Part shown: in pieces, positions 26,046 to 33,866 of the stretch
Layout: each line of letters begins with the position of its first letter
Position numbering within the stretch: position 1 is the first letter of the stretch
Assembly: GCA_028284495.1 (NCBI GenBank)
Contig: JANQRP010000032.1
Span: forward strand, 124,001-188,000
Source: Longimicrobiales bacterium
Lineage (GTDB): Bacteria; Gemmatimonadota; Gemmatimonadetes; Longimicrobiales; Gaopeijiaceae
Reading direction: 5' to 3'
DNA: 64,000 nt
Notes under the pieces: model-generated
The model's database searches: none
What the model saw: the letters and a program-made list of their open reading frames with translations, nothing else
What the model was told of the DNA's origin: nothing
Made by a program: the position numbers and the translations under genes

Positions 26046-27013
26046 TGCCACGCGACCCGCGCCGCGTTCTCGTGGCCGGTGCCACGGGCACCATCGGGCG
26101 CGCGACGGTTGACTGCCTCCGCGCCCGCGGATACGAGGTCGTGACCCTGGTGCGGGCCCGGCCGGGGCGTACGCTGCCGGACGAGTGGGAGGTGCGCGTC
26201 GTGGACTTCGGAGATCCCGGCTCGGTCGCGCAGCAGGGAGTCCGGGGCGAGCGTTTCGATGCCGTGGTTTCGTGCATGGCGTCGCGGACTGGCGCGCCGG
26301 ACGATGCCTGGGCGGTCGACCATGACGCGCATATGCACCTCCTCACCGCGTCGCGGGAGGCCGGAGTCGACCACTTCGTGCTGCTCTCGGCGATCTGCGT
26401 GCAGAAGCCTCTCCTCGCGTTCCAGCGCGCGAAGCTCGCGTTCGAACGCGCGCTTCGGGAGTCGGGTCTCGACTGGTCCATCGTCCGACCCACCGCCTAC
26501 TTCAAGTCCCTGTCGGGACAGGTCGATCGCGTGCTCGCCGGAAAGCCCTACCTCCTGTTCGGCGACGGCGAGCTGACGGCATGCAAGCCGATCGCCGACG
26601 AGGACGTCGCGGCGTACCTGGCCGACTGCCTCGAGCATCCCGCCCACAGGAACACGGTCCTGCCGATCGGAGGCCCGGGGCCGGCGCTGACCCCTCGTGC
26701 GCAGGGCGAGCTGTTGTTCGAGGTCGCCGCCTGCGAACCCCGATTCAGACGGATGCCGGTTGCGGTCCTGCACGTCGCGGTCGCGGTCCTCGGGACGCTC
26801 GGGCGCCTGCTTCCGCCCCTCGCGGAGAAGGCCGCGCTGGCGCGTATCGGTCGCTACTACGCCACCGAGTCGATGCTGGTGTGGGACGAGGAGGCCCGCC
26901 GCTACGACGCGGACGCCACGCCCGAGTACGGAGAGCGCACGCTCGCGGAGTACTTTCGCCGTCGGGTCGACGGCGAGGTCGTGGACCAGCGCGGTGAGCA
27001 CGCGGTCCTGTGA
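26045..27013 (+). CDS. bciA: BciA-type divinyl-(proto)chlorophyllide 8-vinyl-reductase homologue
   Basis: NmrA-like short-chain reductase of 322 residues with the NAD(P)-binding loop LVAGATGTIGRATV. The central blocks are those of BciA/plant DVR: VVSCMASRTGAPDDAW, HFVLLSAICVQKPLLAFQRA, SIVRPTAYFKSLSGQVDRV, LLFGDGELTACKPIADED, VLPIGGPGPALTPRAQGE and IGRYYATESMLVWD. In phototrophs this enzyme reduces the 8-vinyl group of chlorophyll precursors. No other pigment gene is present in the window, so the role here is uncertain: either a remote part of a photosynthesis pathway or a retained reductase with another substrate. Start overlaps the previous stop; next gene overlaps its stop by 4 bp. Confidence 0.85.
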   Translation: MPRDPRRVLVAGATGTIGRATVDCLRARGYEVVTLVRARPGRTLPDEWEVRVVDFGDPGSVAQQGVRGERFDAVVSCMASRTGAPDDAWAVDHDAHMHLLTASREAGVDHFVLLSAICVQKPLLAFQRAKLAFERALRESGLDWSIVRPTAYFKSLSGQVDRVLAGKPYLLFGDGELTACKPIADEDVAAYLADCLEHPAHRNTVLPIGGPGPALTPRAQGELLFEVAACEPRFRRMPVAVLHVAVAVLGTLGRLLPPLAEKAALARIGRYYATESMLVWDEEARRYDADATPEYGERTLAEYFRRRVDGEVVDQRGEHAVL

Positions 27014-27444
27014 GCCCACGGAGCCCGCGCGCCAGGACGGGCCTGCGACCCGGTACACGTCGTCACGGGCTGCGCCTTCGGGGCCGACCCGCGACGGGCG
27101 TCGAGCGGGTCGAGGAACGGATCGACGCGGCGCAGGCGCAGCTCGAGAGCATGCGGGAGGTCCGGTCGTCGGTCGTCCGGAAGGCGCTTCCCGCGCTGGG
27201 CTTCATCGGCGCGATGTCCTACGCGGCGATGGGGTGGGGCCCGACCGAGCCCATTCCCGGAATCGTGGCGGGAATCGTCCTCTCGGGGCTCACGGTCCTC
27301 GGTGTCGGCGCGCACGTCGGCGTACGACGGAGCGAGCGTCGGCTCGACGAGCTGGATGAGGAACTGGCCCGCCACATCGGTCGGCAGGTCGAGGCCGAGG
27401 CTCGCGGGGACCGGAGGATCCCGCGTGACGCCGAAGGCGGATGA
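27010..27444 (+). CDS. small membrane protein in the bciA-like operon
   Basis: Protein of 144 residues with a GTG start that overlaps the bciA-like stop (GTGA). An Arg-rich N-terminus leads into a short coiled coil (VERVEERIDAAQAQLESMRE) and a hairpin of two TM helices (ALPALGFIGAMSYAAMGWG and IPGIVAGIVLSGLTVLGVG). A second charged helix (RRLDELDEELARHI) follows. No family recognised. Its own stop overlaps the next start (ATGA), which supports it as a real gene. Confidence 0.65.
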   Translation: MSPRSPRARTGLRPGTRRHGLRLRGRPATGVERVEERIDAAQAQLESMREVRSSVVRKALPALGFIGAMSYAAMGWGPTEPIPGIVAGIVLSGLTVLGVGAHVGVRRSERRLDELDEELARHIGRQVEAEARGDRRIPRDAEGG

Positions 27445-27824
27445 GCGAGCCGACGCCGCGTCGCCTGGGTCGCCTCGCGTTCGCCGCGTTCATGGTGCTC
27501 GCGGGGACGAACCACTTCGTGAACCCGGACTTCTACCTCCGGATCATGCCGCCGTGGCTGCCGTGGCACGGGCCCCTCGTGTTGTGGAGTGGTGTCGCCG
27601 AGATCGTCGCGGGCGTCGGCGTCCTCGTTCCCGGCATCCGCCGAGAGGCGGGGTGGTTCGCGATCGCCGTTCTTCTGGCGGTCTTCCCCGCCAACGTCTG
27701 GATGGTCGTGGATCCCTCCATCTGGCCGGAGGTATCGACATGGGCGCGGTGGGCCCGCCTGCCGTTCCAGGCGATCTTCGTCTGGTGGGCGTGGGCCGTG
27801 ACGAGGCCGTATCCGCCCCCCTGA
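27441..27824 (+). CDS. DoxX-like membrane protein
   Basis: Four-helix membrane protein of 127 residues. The sequence RLAFAAFMVLAGTNHFVNP, then YLRIMPPWLPWHGPLVLWSG and AEIVAGVGVLVPGIRR follow the DoxX family layout of four TM helices with a conserved N-P-x-F/Y after helix 1. Many DoxX-like proteins have no assigned substrate. The start ATG overlaps the previous stop (ATGA at 27441-27444). Confidence 0.75.
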   Translation: MSEPTPRRLGRLAFAAFMVLAGTNHFVNPDFYLRIMPPWLPWHGPLVLWSGVAEIVAGVGVLVPGIRREAGWFAIAVLLAVFPANVWMVVDPSIWPEVSTWARWARLPFQAIFVWWAWAVTRPYPPP

Positions 27825-27863
27825 CCCGCTCCTGCAGCTCGATCCAGTCCCATGGAGTGCATC

Positions 27864-28463
27864 ATGCGCCGAACCCTTCTCGCCGCTGCCCTGCTCGTCG
27901 GCGTCGCCGCCTGCTCGGACGACCCGACCGGCCCGGACGATGCGCTGACCGCAGCCGAACGCGCCCTTCTCGCCCAGTCCCTCTTCGCCTTCGGGTTCGA
28001 GGCGACCGCGACCGATCCGCCGAGCGCGGACGCCGGCCCGGTCGCGGCGGACTTCGATGTCGAGATCGACCTCACCGTGCAGTGCCCCGTAGCGGGCAGC
28101 CTCGACATCTCGGGATCGCTGGACGGCACGGTGGACGAGCAGACGGGAGACCTCGCGTTCGACTACGAACTGACGCAGGTCCACGCCAGCTGTGTGGTGC
28201 GCTCGGACGACGGGAGCGTGGAACTGCGGATCGATGGCGAGCCGGGCACTACGCTCGCGTATTCCATCTCGGCCTCCGAGGGAGCATACGACGCGTCGGG
28301 CACGCTCGAGGGCGGGGTGCGCTACACGTCCGGCGATCGCTCCAGCGTCTGCACCGCGGACCTCGCCTGGTCCGGATCGGGCGAGGTCGACGGCAGCGGG
28401 AGCTTCAGTCTGTCGGGATCGATCTGCGGAACGAGCGTCTCGGTGGCCTTTTCGAAAGAATGA
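27864..28463 (+). CDS. lipoprotein of unknown function, coupled to cysM
   Basis: Lipoprotein of 199 residues. The ATG at 27864 has GGAG six bases upstream (27854-27857); the ATG at 27852 lies within that site. Lipobox VAAC, then SDDPTGPDDA. The mature part is beta-rich with many Ser, Gly and Asp (SLDISGSLDGTVDE, ASGTLEGGVRYTSGDR) and four Cys. The stop overlaps the cysM start by 4 bp (ATGA), an unexpected pairing of an envelope lipoprotein with a cytosolic enzyme. No family recognised. Confidence 0.7.
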   Translation: MRRTLLAAALLVGVAACSDDPTGPDDALTAAERALLAQSLFAFGFEATATDPPSADAGPVAADFDVEIDLTVQCPVAGSLDISGSLDGTVDEQTGDLAFDYELTQVHASCVVRSDDGSVELRIDGEPGTTLAYSISASEGAYDASGTLEGGVRYTSGDRSSVCTADLAWSGSGEVDGSGSFSLSGSICGTSVSVAFSKE

Positions 28464-29416
28464 AGTTCGAGGCACTGATCGGGAACACGCCCTTGGTCGA
28501 GTTCGATCGGATCCCGCGCACCGACGGCATCGCACCCGGGGTGCGCATGCTGGGGAAGCTCGAGGGTCATGGGCCGGGGGGCAGCGTGAAGGATCGCGCC
28601 GCCTGGGGGATGCTCGAGTCGCTGATGGAACGCGGCGAGGTGGGACCCGGCGACCGCTTCGTGGAGGCGACGAGCGGGAACACGGGCATCGCCCTCGCGA
28701 TGGTCGCCGCGCGGCTGGGGCTCCGGATGACCCTCGTGGTCCCGCGCTCGGCGACGCCCGAGCGCGTGGAGGCGATGAGGGCGTACGGGGCCGAGATCGT
28801 GCGCCCCGGCCCGGGCGAGGACATGGAGGACGCCCGCCGGATCGCCCAGGGGATGGCGGCGACGGGCGAGTACCGGACGCTGAACCAGTTCGCGAACCCG
28901 GAGAACTGGCGGATGCACTACCGCACGACGGGTCCGGAGATCTGGCGTGACACGGAGGGTGCGGTAACCCACTTCGTGTCGGCGATGGGCACGACGGGCA
29001 CGGTGATGGGCACCTCGCGCTACCTCAAGGAGAGGAACCGCGGCGTCACGGTGGTGGGCGCGCATCCGACCGAGGGGTCCAGGATCTCCGGCATCCGGGA
29101 ATGGTCCCCGGGCATGACGCCCCCGATCTGGGAGCCCGAGCGCGTCGACCGGATCGAGCGGGTGAGCGAGTCGGAGGCACGCATGATGGCGCAGCGCATG
29201 GCGCGCGAGGAGGGCATCCTCGCCGGGATGAGCAGCGGTGGGGTCCTGACGGCCGCGCTGCGGGTCGCGAGCGAGCTCGACCACGGCGTCGTGGTGTTCG
29301 TCGTGTGCGACCGGGGCGACCGGTATCTCAGCTCGGACCTCTACGACCCGGAGGCTGCGGCGCGCGCGCCCGGCGGGGCGCGGTCCGATGCGGTCGATCG
29401 AGAGGCCGTGCCCTAG
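28460..29416 (+). CDS. cysM: cysteine synthase, CysM type
   Basis: PLP-dependent O-acetylserine sulfhydrylase of 318 residues that makes L-cysteine in the cytoplasm. PLP lysine K44 in GGSVKDRAA; phosphate/substrate loop TSGNTGIALAM (S72-G76); further CysM blocks QFANPENWRMHYRTTGPEIW and HFVSAMGTTGTVMGTSRYLK; the PLP-ring contact region GMSSGGVLTAAL. The wording EATSGNTGIALAM and TTGPEIW favours CysM over CysK. Start overlaps the preceding lipoprotein stop. Its stop overlaps by 4 bp the end of the convergent TetR gene. Confidence 0.93.
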   Translation: MKFEALIGNTPLVEFDRIPRTDGIAPGVRMLGKLEGHGPGGSVKDRAAWGMLESLMERGEVGPGDRFVEATSGNTGIALAMVAARLGLRMTLVVPRSATPERVEAMRAYGAEIVRPGPGEDMEDARRIAQGMAATGEYRTLNQFANPENWRMHYRTTGPEIWRDTEGAVTHFVSAMGTTGTVMGTSRYLKERNRGVTVVGAHPTEGSRISGIREWSPGMTPPIWEPERVDRIERVSESEARMMAQRMAREEGILAGMSSGGVLTAALRVASELDHGVVVFVVCDRGDRYLSSDLYDPEAAARAPGGARSDAVDREAVP

Positions 29417-30093
29417 CCCCAGATGTCGAAGAACTCGATCTGGGATCCGTGCTCCGCCTCGGGCTCCTCGGCGCCCAGGTAGCCCAGTACGAGCCGGCCG
29501 AGCTCGTGCACCAGCCGCTCGTCGGTCGGTACCGGCAGGGCGTCGTCGAGCGAAACTCCCTCGTGGAACTCGCGGAGCGCCCCCGACACGACGACCAGCG
29601 AGAAGTCCACGGCGGTCGAAGGGTCCGGATGCCCGATGAGCTCGGGGCGCGCCAGGAGCAGTCCGCGAATGCCGTCGCGCACGTGGCGATAGAACTCGGA
29701 CGCGGCGTCCGCGGCCCCGTCCAGCGCGTGTCGTGTCTCGAGCAGGCGTCGCTGGCGCGCGTGCACCCGGTAGGTCTCGAGAAGCAGACGGACGATCGCC
29801 TCGGTGAGATCGGGGAGTTCGATCTCCAGCCACTCCGCCGGCTCCCGCGAGGCGACCGCCTCGTCCCAGCGCTCCCGGGCCCCCTCCCAGATCCGGCTCT
29901 CGAGATGACGGAGCAGCGACTCCTTCCCGTCGAAGCGCGCGTAGAACGACCCGACGGAGCTGCGCGCCCGCTCGACGATGTCGTGAACGCTCGTCGACTC
30001 CACGCCCCGCTCGCCGATGAGCTCGAGGGCGGCGCGCTCGATGCGGGCGAGGGTACGGCGAGAACGGTCCTGCTTGGGTTCGCGGACGCCCAC
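29413..30093 (-). CDS. TetR/AcrR-family transcriptional regulator
   Basis: Regulator of 226 residues. The start is the GTG at 30093, preceded by GAGAGG four bases upstream; the frame runs on to 30147 but only a GTG/ATG start without a site is found there. Helix-turn-helix: ALELIGERGVESTSVHDIVE then RSSVGSFYARFDGKESLLRH. The C-terminal domain is the variable ligand-binding part. It is convergent with cysM and divergent from the gene at 30306 (212 bp); its target could be that gene or the paa cluster, but nothing in the sequence proves it. Confidence 0.85.
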   Translation of the reverse strand: MGVREPKQDRSRRTLARIERAALELIGERGVESTSVHDIVERARSSVGSFYARFDGKESLLRHLESRIWEGARERWDEAVASREPAEWLEIELPDLTEAIVRLLLETYRVHARQRRLLETRHALDGAADAASEFYRHVRDGIRGLLLARPELIGHPDPSTAVDFSLVVVSGALREFHEGVSLDDALPVPTDERLVHELGRLVLGYLGAEEPEAEHGSQIEFFDIWG

Positions 30094-30305
30094 GCGTCCT
30101 CTCCTCTGGGGCTCGAGGGGTCGATCGACGGTCCGCCCGCGGCACACGCCGCGGGCGAGCGCCGCGTCGCGTCAGCCTGCCCCCCGAGGGCCGGGCACGC
30201 AACCGGTGAAGCGCGATCTTTCGCCCTCGCGGCGCGCCTGGGTATCTTCGAACATTCCCCGTGTTTTCCGGTTCGGGACCTCCACTACTCACCGCGCAGG
30301 CATCC

Positions 30306-31067
30306 GTGAGCGACACATCTCTCTCACCCGCCGACACGCTCCGGCTGCATACGGACGAGAACGCGGAGCCGTCATCACTCCACGCCGCGAGCCGCCTGAT
30401 GCAGCGCGCCATGGTGCCGACGACCGCTCCACGCCTCGAAGGATTCGAGGTCGCCGGCGGAACCACGCTCGAGGACGACGGACGAGGCAATACCACGTGG
30501 GATCATGTGACGCTCCCCGACGGCCGAACCGCGATCATGGTGTTCGACGTCCGGTCCGACGGCCTTCCGCCCGCACATGTGGCGGGGCTGGCTCGCGCCG
30601 CCGTTCGGACCGCCGCCCGCGCGGAGTCGCAGCCCGCGCGGCTGCTTCGGACCGCCAACCAGGCGCTCGCGGGGATGAACCTGGACGGAGCCGACCAGTT
30701 CGTGGAGTGCGGTGTACTGATCGCGGGCGACGGAGCCGTGGAATGGGCGTCCGCAGGCCGCGTGCCCGCCGGTGTCCTCGGACGCGGCGGCACCCTCCGA
30801 CGGCTTGGCTCTCACGGGCCGCCGCTGGGGATGATGGACGGCTTCGGGTACGGCGAGGAGCGCATCGAGACGGGTCCGGGCGACGCGGTGCTGCTGCTCA
30901 GCAGCGGCTCGGTGGGTCTCTTCCGCGGGGCCGCCGACCTCGTGGCCCAGGTTCACGGAAAGCCTGCCGGTGAGGTGGTGAAGACCGTCCACCGCGCGAT
31001 CCGGAAGGCGCAGGAAGGATCCGACCGGACCGAGGAAATCTCGGCGGTCTACCTCAGACGATACTGA
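30306..31067 (+). CDS. PP2C/SpoIIE-like phosphatase-domain protein
   Basis: Protein of 253 residues. The start is taken as the GTG at 30306 (VSDTSLSPAD); a GTG at 30261 is also possible. The body resembles the SpoIIE/RsbU phosphatase domain: LMQRAMVP near the start of the domain, a strand with IMVFDVRSDG in place of the usual GDVxGHG, ARAAVRTAARAESQPARLLR, and WASAGRVPAGVLGRGG in the place of NAGHPPPLL. The end GDAVLLLSSGSVGLF corresponds to DxLLLYTDGL. Several metal-binding Asp/Gly positions are changed, so it may be a degenerate or non-catalytic member. Target unknown. Confidence 0.7.
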   Translation: MSDTSLSPADTLRLHTDENAEPSSLHAASRLMQRAMVPTTAPRLEGFEVAGGTTLEDDGRGNTTWDHVTLPDGRTAIMVFDVRSDGLPPAHVAGLARAAVRTAARAESQPARLLRTANQALAGMNLDGADQFVECGVLIAGDGAVEWASAGRVPAGVLGRGGTLRRLGSHGPPLGMMDGFGYGEERIETGPGDAVLLLSSGSVGLFRGAADLVAQVHGKPAGEVVKTVHRAIRKAQEGSDRTEEISAVYLRRY

Positions 31068-31102
31068 TCGGCGGCGCGGCGTCGGCTGCGCCTCGAACAT
31101 AC

Positions 31103-31142
31103 ATGGAGGCACGATGGTGGTGATGGAGGCACGATGGCGGTG
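31103..31142 (+). repeat. 20-bp tandem duplication over a ribosome-binding site and start codon
   Basis: Two 20-bp copies, 31103-31122 and 31123-31142, differ at one position (T versus C). Each contains GGAGG and an ATG eight or so bases later. The second copy supplies the start of the MIP18 gene at 31134. The first copy starts a nine-codon reading frame that ends at 31143, overlapping the real start. Confidence 0.85.
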
Positions 31143-31433
31143 ACGGAGAAGGAAGTCCGGAACGCCCTGAAGGGAGTGAAGGACCCGGAGTTGAACCTCG
31201 ACCTCGTGGTTCTCGGGCTCATCTACGACATCGAGGTGGAGGACGCGAAGGCCGACGTCGTCATGTCGCTGACGTCCCCGATGTGCCCGGTGGCCGGCGA
31301 GATCGTGGAACAGGCGACCCAGGCCGTACTCGGTGTCGAGGGGATCGACGAGGCCGACGTGCAGCTCACCTTCGACCCGCCCTGGACCCCGGAGCGCATC
31401 AGCCCGCTGATCCGGGCGTCGCTCGGGCTGTAG
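31134..31433 (+). CDS. MIP18-family (DUF59) iron-sulfur assembly protein
   Basis: Single MIP18/DUF59 domain of 99 residues, of the SufT/metal-sulfur cluster assembly type. Visible landmarks are VKDPELNLDLVVLGLIYDI, the conserved Cys in SLTSPMCPVAGEI and the PPWTPERIS block. It lies 8 bp upstream of paaA, so it probably helps mature an iron or iron-sulfur component of the pathway. A separate PaaD-like MIP18 protein is encoded at 32415. The start lies in the second copy of a tandem duplication that repeats the ribosome-binding site. Confidence 0.85.
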   Translation: MAVTEKEVRNALKGVKDPELNLDLVVLGLIYDIEVEDAKADVVMSLTSPMCPVAGEIVEQATQAVLGVEGIDEADVQLTFDPPWTPERISPLIRASLGL

Positions 31434-31440
31434 GTCGGGC

Positions 31441-32406
31441 ATGGACCGCTTCACCGACGAGGAGCTGAAGACGCGGGTCCACGACGGGTACGTGGTCGAG
31501 TCCGTCGAGGAGATGTCCGAGGGCTACCGAAAGGCGCTGGTCGTACAACTCACGGTTCAGGCGGACACCGAACTGATCAGTGCGCCGGCCTACTGGCGTG
31601 CGGCCCGGCATGCGCCGAGCACCAACACCCAGGTGTCCGCGCACGCCATCATCCAGGACGAGCTGGCGCACGCCAACATCGCCTACCGGCTGCTCGAGGA
31701 CCTCGGGGTGTCGAAGGAATCGCTGGTGTACGAACGGGCGCCGAACGAGTTCAAGCATCCGTACGGGTTCGACCAGCCGCTCGACGACTGGGCCGAGCTG
31801 GTGGTCGCGAACGGCTTTTTCGACCGGGCCGGCATCACGCTGCTCGGCGACGTGCACCGCAACACCTCGTACGGGCCCCTCAAACGCGCGCTTGTGAAGG
31901 TGGACATGGAGGAGACGTTCCACCTGCGCCACGGCGAGGTCTGGATGCGTCGCCTGGCGAACGCGGGTGGAGAAGCACGACAGATGCTTCAGCGGGCGGT
32001 CGACTGGATGTTCCCGATGACCCTCGAGTGGTTCGGCCTGCCGGACGAGCTCAAGCGCCACAGCGGGCAGCTCGACTTCAAGCTGAAGGGCCTCACCAAC
32101 GACGAGCTCCGGCAGGTCTGGATGGACTCGACCGTGCCGCTCTGCGAGTCGCTCGGCCTCGAGGTTCCCGCGCACTGGAGTGACGAGTCCGAGTCGTACG
32201 AGCTCGACTATCCGTTCCCGTGCCACTACGACGCCGATCGCAAGCACTGGGACTTCGATGCGGGAGAGATCTCGTGGGACCAGGTCTTCCAGCGCTGGAA
32301 GGGCCGTGGACCGATGAACGAGTGGTACGTCGAGTCGATTCGCGCGTCGCGAAGCCGTGTGAGCGCCTGGCTCGACGCTCCGCCGGCCATCCCCGCCGAC
32401 GCCTGA
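31441..32406 (+). CDS. paaA: phenylacetyl-CoA epoxidase catalytic subunit PaaA
   Basis: Diiron oxygenase subunit of 321 residues that forms the ring-1,2-epoxide of phenylacetyl-CoA. Diiron ligands are in ADTELISAP (E44), QDELAHAN (E74, H77) and DMEETFHLRHGE (E157/E158, H161). The rest, including FDRAGITLLGDV and WMFPMTLEWFGLPD, is close to PaaA throughout, and the length is normal. Followed after 8 bp by paaD and then paaB, paaC. No paaE reductase gene is seen. Confidence 0.95.
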   Translation: MDRFTDEELKTRVHDGYVVESVEEMSEGYRKALVVQLTVQADTELISAPAYWRAARHAPSTNTQVSAHAIIQDELAHANIAYRLLEDLGVSKESLVYERAPNEFKHPYGFDQPLDDWAELVVANGFFDRAGITLLGDVHRNTSYGPLKRALVKVDMEETFHLRHGEVWMRRLANAGGEARQMLQRAVDWMFPMTLEWFGLPDELKRHSGQLDFKLKGLTNDELRQVWMDSTVPLCESLGLEVPAHWSDESESYELDYPFPCHYDADRKHWDFDAGEISWDQVFQRWKGRGPMNEWYVESIRASRSRVSAWLDAPPAIPADA

Positions 32407-32414
32407 ACGGAGCG

Positions 32415-32858
32415 ATGCGACTTCCCCTGGCCGACGGGCGGCCCCGAGCGGCCGGGCCACGGCTGAATCGTGACCTTCCGCCACCGGTGTCGACGCACAG
32501 GAGCGGCGGTCGCGATCTCTGGTCCGATCCTGGGCCCTCTGTGCCACCGGACCCGGTTGAAGGCGTGCGGCGGTGCCTCCGTGAGGTGCTGGATCCGGAG
32601 ATCCCCATCTCGCTGGTCGACCTGGGGCTCGTCTACGGTGTCGAGTTCGGGAATGGTGTCGCGACGATTCGCCTGACGTACACGGCCACCGCGTGTCCCT
32701 GCATGGAGTTCATCCGCGAGGACGTTCGCGACCGGCTCGAGAGGGAGCGCTGGATCGACCGGGTCGAGCTCGTCGAGGTCTGGGATCCGCCGTGGACGGT
32801 GGACCGGATCTCGCCCGAGGGCCGGGCCCGGCTGAGGGAGCTCGGGGTGAGCGCATGA
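32415..32858 (+). CDS. paaD: PaaD, MIP18 domain only (zinc ribbon split off)
   Basis: Protein of 147 residues. An unstructured N-terminal part (about residues 1-45) precedes a PaaD-type MIP18 domain: LREVLDPEIPISLVDLGLVY, the Cys segment TATACPCMEF and WDPPWTVDRISPEGRARL. Normal PaaD (about 165 residues) continues into a C-terminal four-Cys zinc ribbon; here the protein stops after RLRELGVSA. The missing ribbon is encoded separately at 33863. PaaD is needed for function of the epoxidase, probably in metal-centre assembly. The start at 32415 is uncertain because the N-terminal extension is weakly conserved in character. Confidence 0.85.
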   Translation: MRLPLADGRPRAAGPRLNRDLPPPVSTHRSGGRDLWSDPGPSVPPDPVEGVRRCLREVLDPEIPISLVDLGLVYGVEFGNGVATIRLTYTATACPCMEFIREDVRDRLERERWIDRVELVEVWDPPWTVDRISPEGRARLRELGVSA

Positions 32859-32871
32859 CGGGGACGAAGCG

Positions 32872-33105
32872 ATGAAGGACCGCGTGTTCGACGTGTTTGC
32901 GCGGAAGGAACGAGGCGAGCCGCTCAGCCACATCGGATACGTCGACGCCGTCGACGCCGAGCTCGCGAAGGTCTACGCCTGGCGCACCTACGACGAGCAG
33001 AACTGGTTCGAGATGTGCATCGTGCCCCGCACCGAGATCCTGCCGGTGAACCGGGACGACGGTCCGTTCGCGAGCGGTGGCGGCGGGCCGGGGCAGGCCG
33101 AGTGA
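32872..33105 (+). CDS. paaB: phenylacetyl-CoA epoxidase subunit PaaB
   Basis: Small subunit of 77 residues. The family pattern is F-DVFARKERGEPLSHIGYVD, then VYAWRTYDEQNWFEMCIVPR. PaaB bridges PaaAC heterodimers in the complex. The length is slightly shorter than E. coli PaaB and the tail is Gly-rich. Start at the ATG at 32872, 13 bp after paaD. The stop overlaps the GTG start of paaC (GTGA). Confidence 0.92.
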   Translation: MKDRVFDVFARKERGEPLSHIGYVDAVDAELAKVYAWRTYDEQNWFEMCIVPRTEILPVNRDDGPFASGGGGPGQAE

Positions 33106-33866
33106 GTCTCCCTCAGGACACCCCGGTACGCGCCCTCCGTCGGCGGGTTCTCGCGCTGGCCGACACCAAGCGCCTGCTCGGGATCCGCTACTCGGACTGG
33201 CTGCTCGGCGCGCCTTCGATCGAGGACGGCATCGCCTGCTCGGGGATGGCGCAGGACGAGTGGGGGCACGCACGCCTGCTGTACGCGCTGTTCAAGGAGT
33301 GGGACGAGGATCCCGTGGCTGTCGAGCAGGACCGGGAGCCCGGCCGGTACGCCAACGCACCCGCGCTCGACGACCCGCTCGACGACTGGCCCGACGTGGT
33401 GGCCGTGATGTACGCCGTCGACGGCGCGCTGTCCGTCGCGCTGGAGGCGATGGGCGAAGGTCGGTTCGAGGTCGCCACCAGTCGGATTCCGAAGATGCTC
33501 GGCGAGGAGCGGTATCATCGCGACCTCGCGTCGGCCTGGCTTCGCCGGCTCTCGGGTGGGGCCGAGGAGGGCGCCTCACGGCTGCGCCGTGCCGTGGAGC
33601 GGGTGCTGCCCACGACGCTCGCGTGGCTCGCTCCGGAGGACGGGGCCCATGAAGCGCTCGTAGCCGCCGGGTTCGACGCGCCGTCCGTGGACCTCGAGGC
33701 GAGATGGGTGGAGCGTATCGGGGAAGGGCTGGATCGGCTCGAGCTCGGAATGCCGCCCCGACCGGGGGAGTGGGATCCGGAGCGGGGGCGGGGCCCCGGT
33801 GAGCCGGACTCGGAGGCGGTCGAGCGGGCGCGCGGTGACCGAAACCGGATGCTCTTCGTCGAATGA
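33102..33866 (+). CDS. paaC: phenylacetyl-CoA epoxidase structural subunit PaaC
   Basis: Ferritin-like subunit of 254 residues, the structural partner of PaaA. Recognised by LLGIRYSDWLLGAPSIEDGI, GMAQDEWGHARLLY, LDDPLDDWPDVVAVMY and the MLGEERYHRDLASAWLRRL block. The GTG start at 33102 overlaps the paaB stop. The C-terminus is extended by an acidic, disordered tail. Its own stop overlaps the start of the zinc-ribbon gene (ATGA at 33863-33866), which argues that the latter belongs to the same complex. Confidence 0.93.
   Translation: MSLPQDTPVRALRRRVLALADTKRLLGIRYSDWLLGAPSIEDGIACSGMAQDEWGHARLLYALFKEWDEDPVAVEQDREPGRYANAPALDDPLDDWPDVVAVMYAVDGALSVALEAMGEGRFEVATSRIPKMLGEERYHRDLASAWLRRLSGGAEEGASRLRRAVERVLPTTLAWLAPEDGAHEALVAAGFDAPSVDLEARWVERIGEGLDRLELGMPPRPGEWDPERGRGPGEPDSEAVERARGDRNRMLFVE

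Noticed and set aside
26045..27013. Reading the BciA homologue as proof of phototrophy
   Set aside because: One homologue without any other pigment or reaction-centre gene is not enough; it is kept only as a finding to test.
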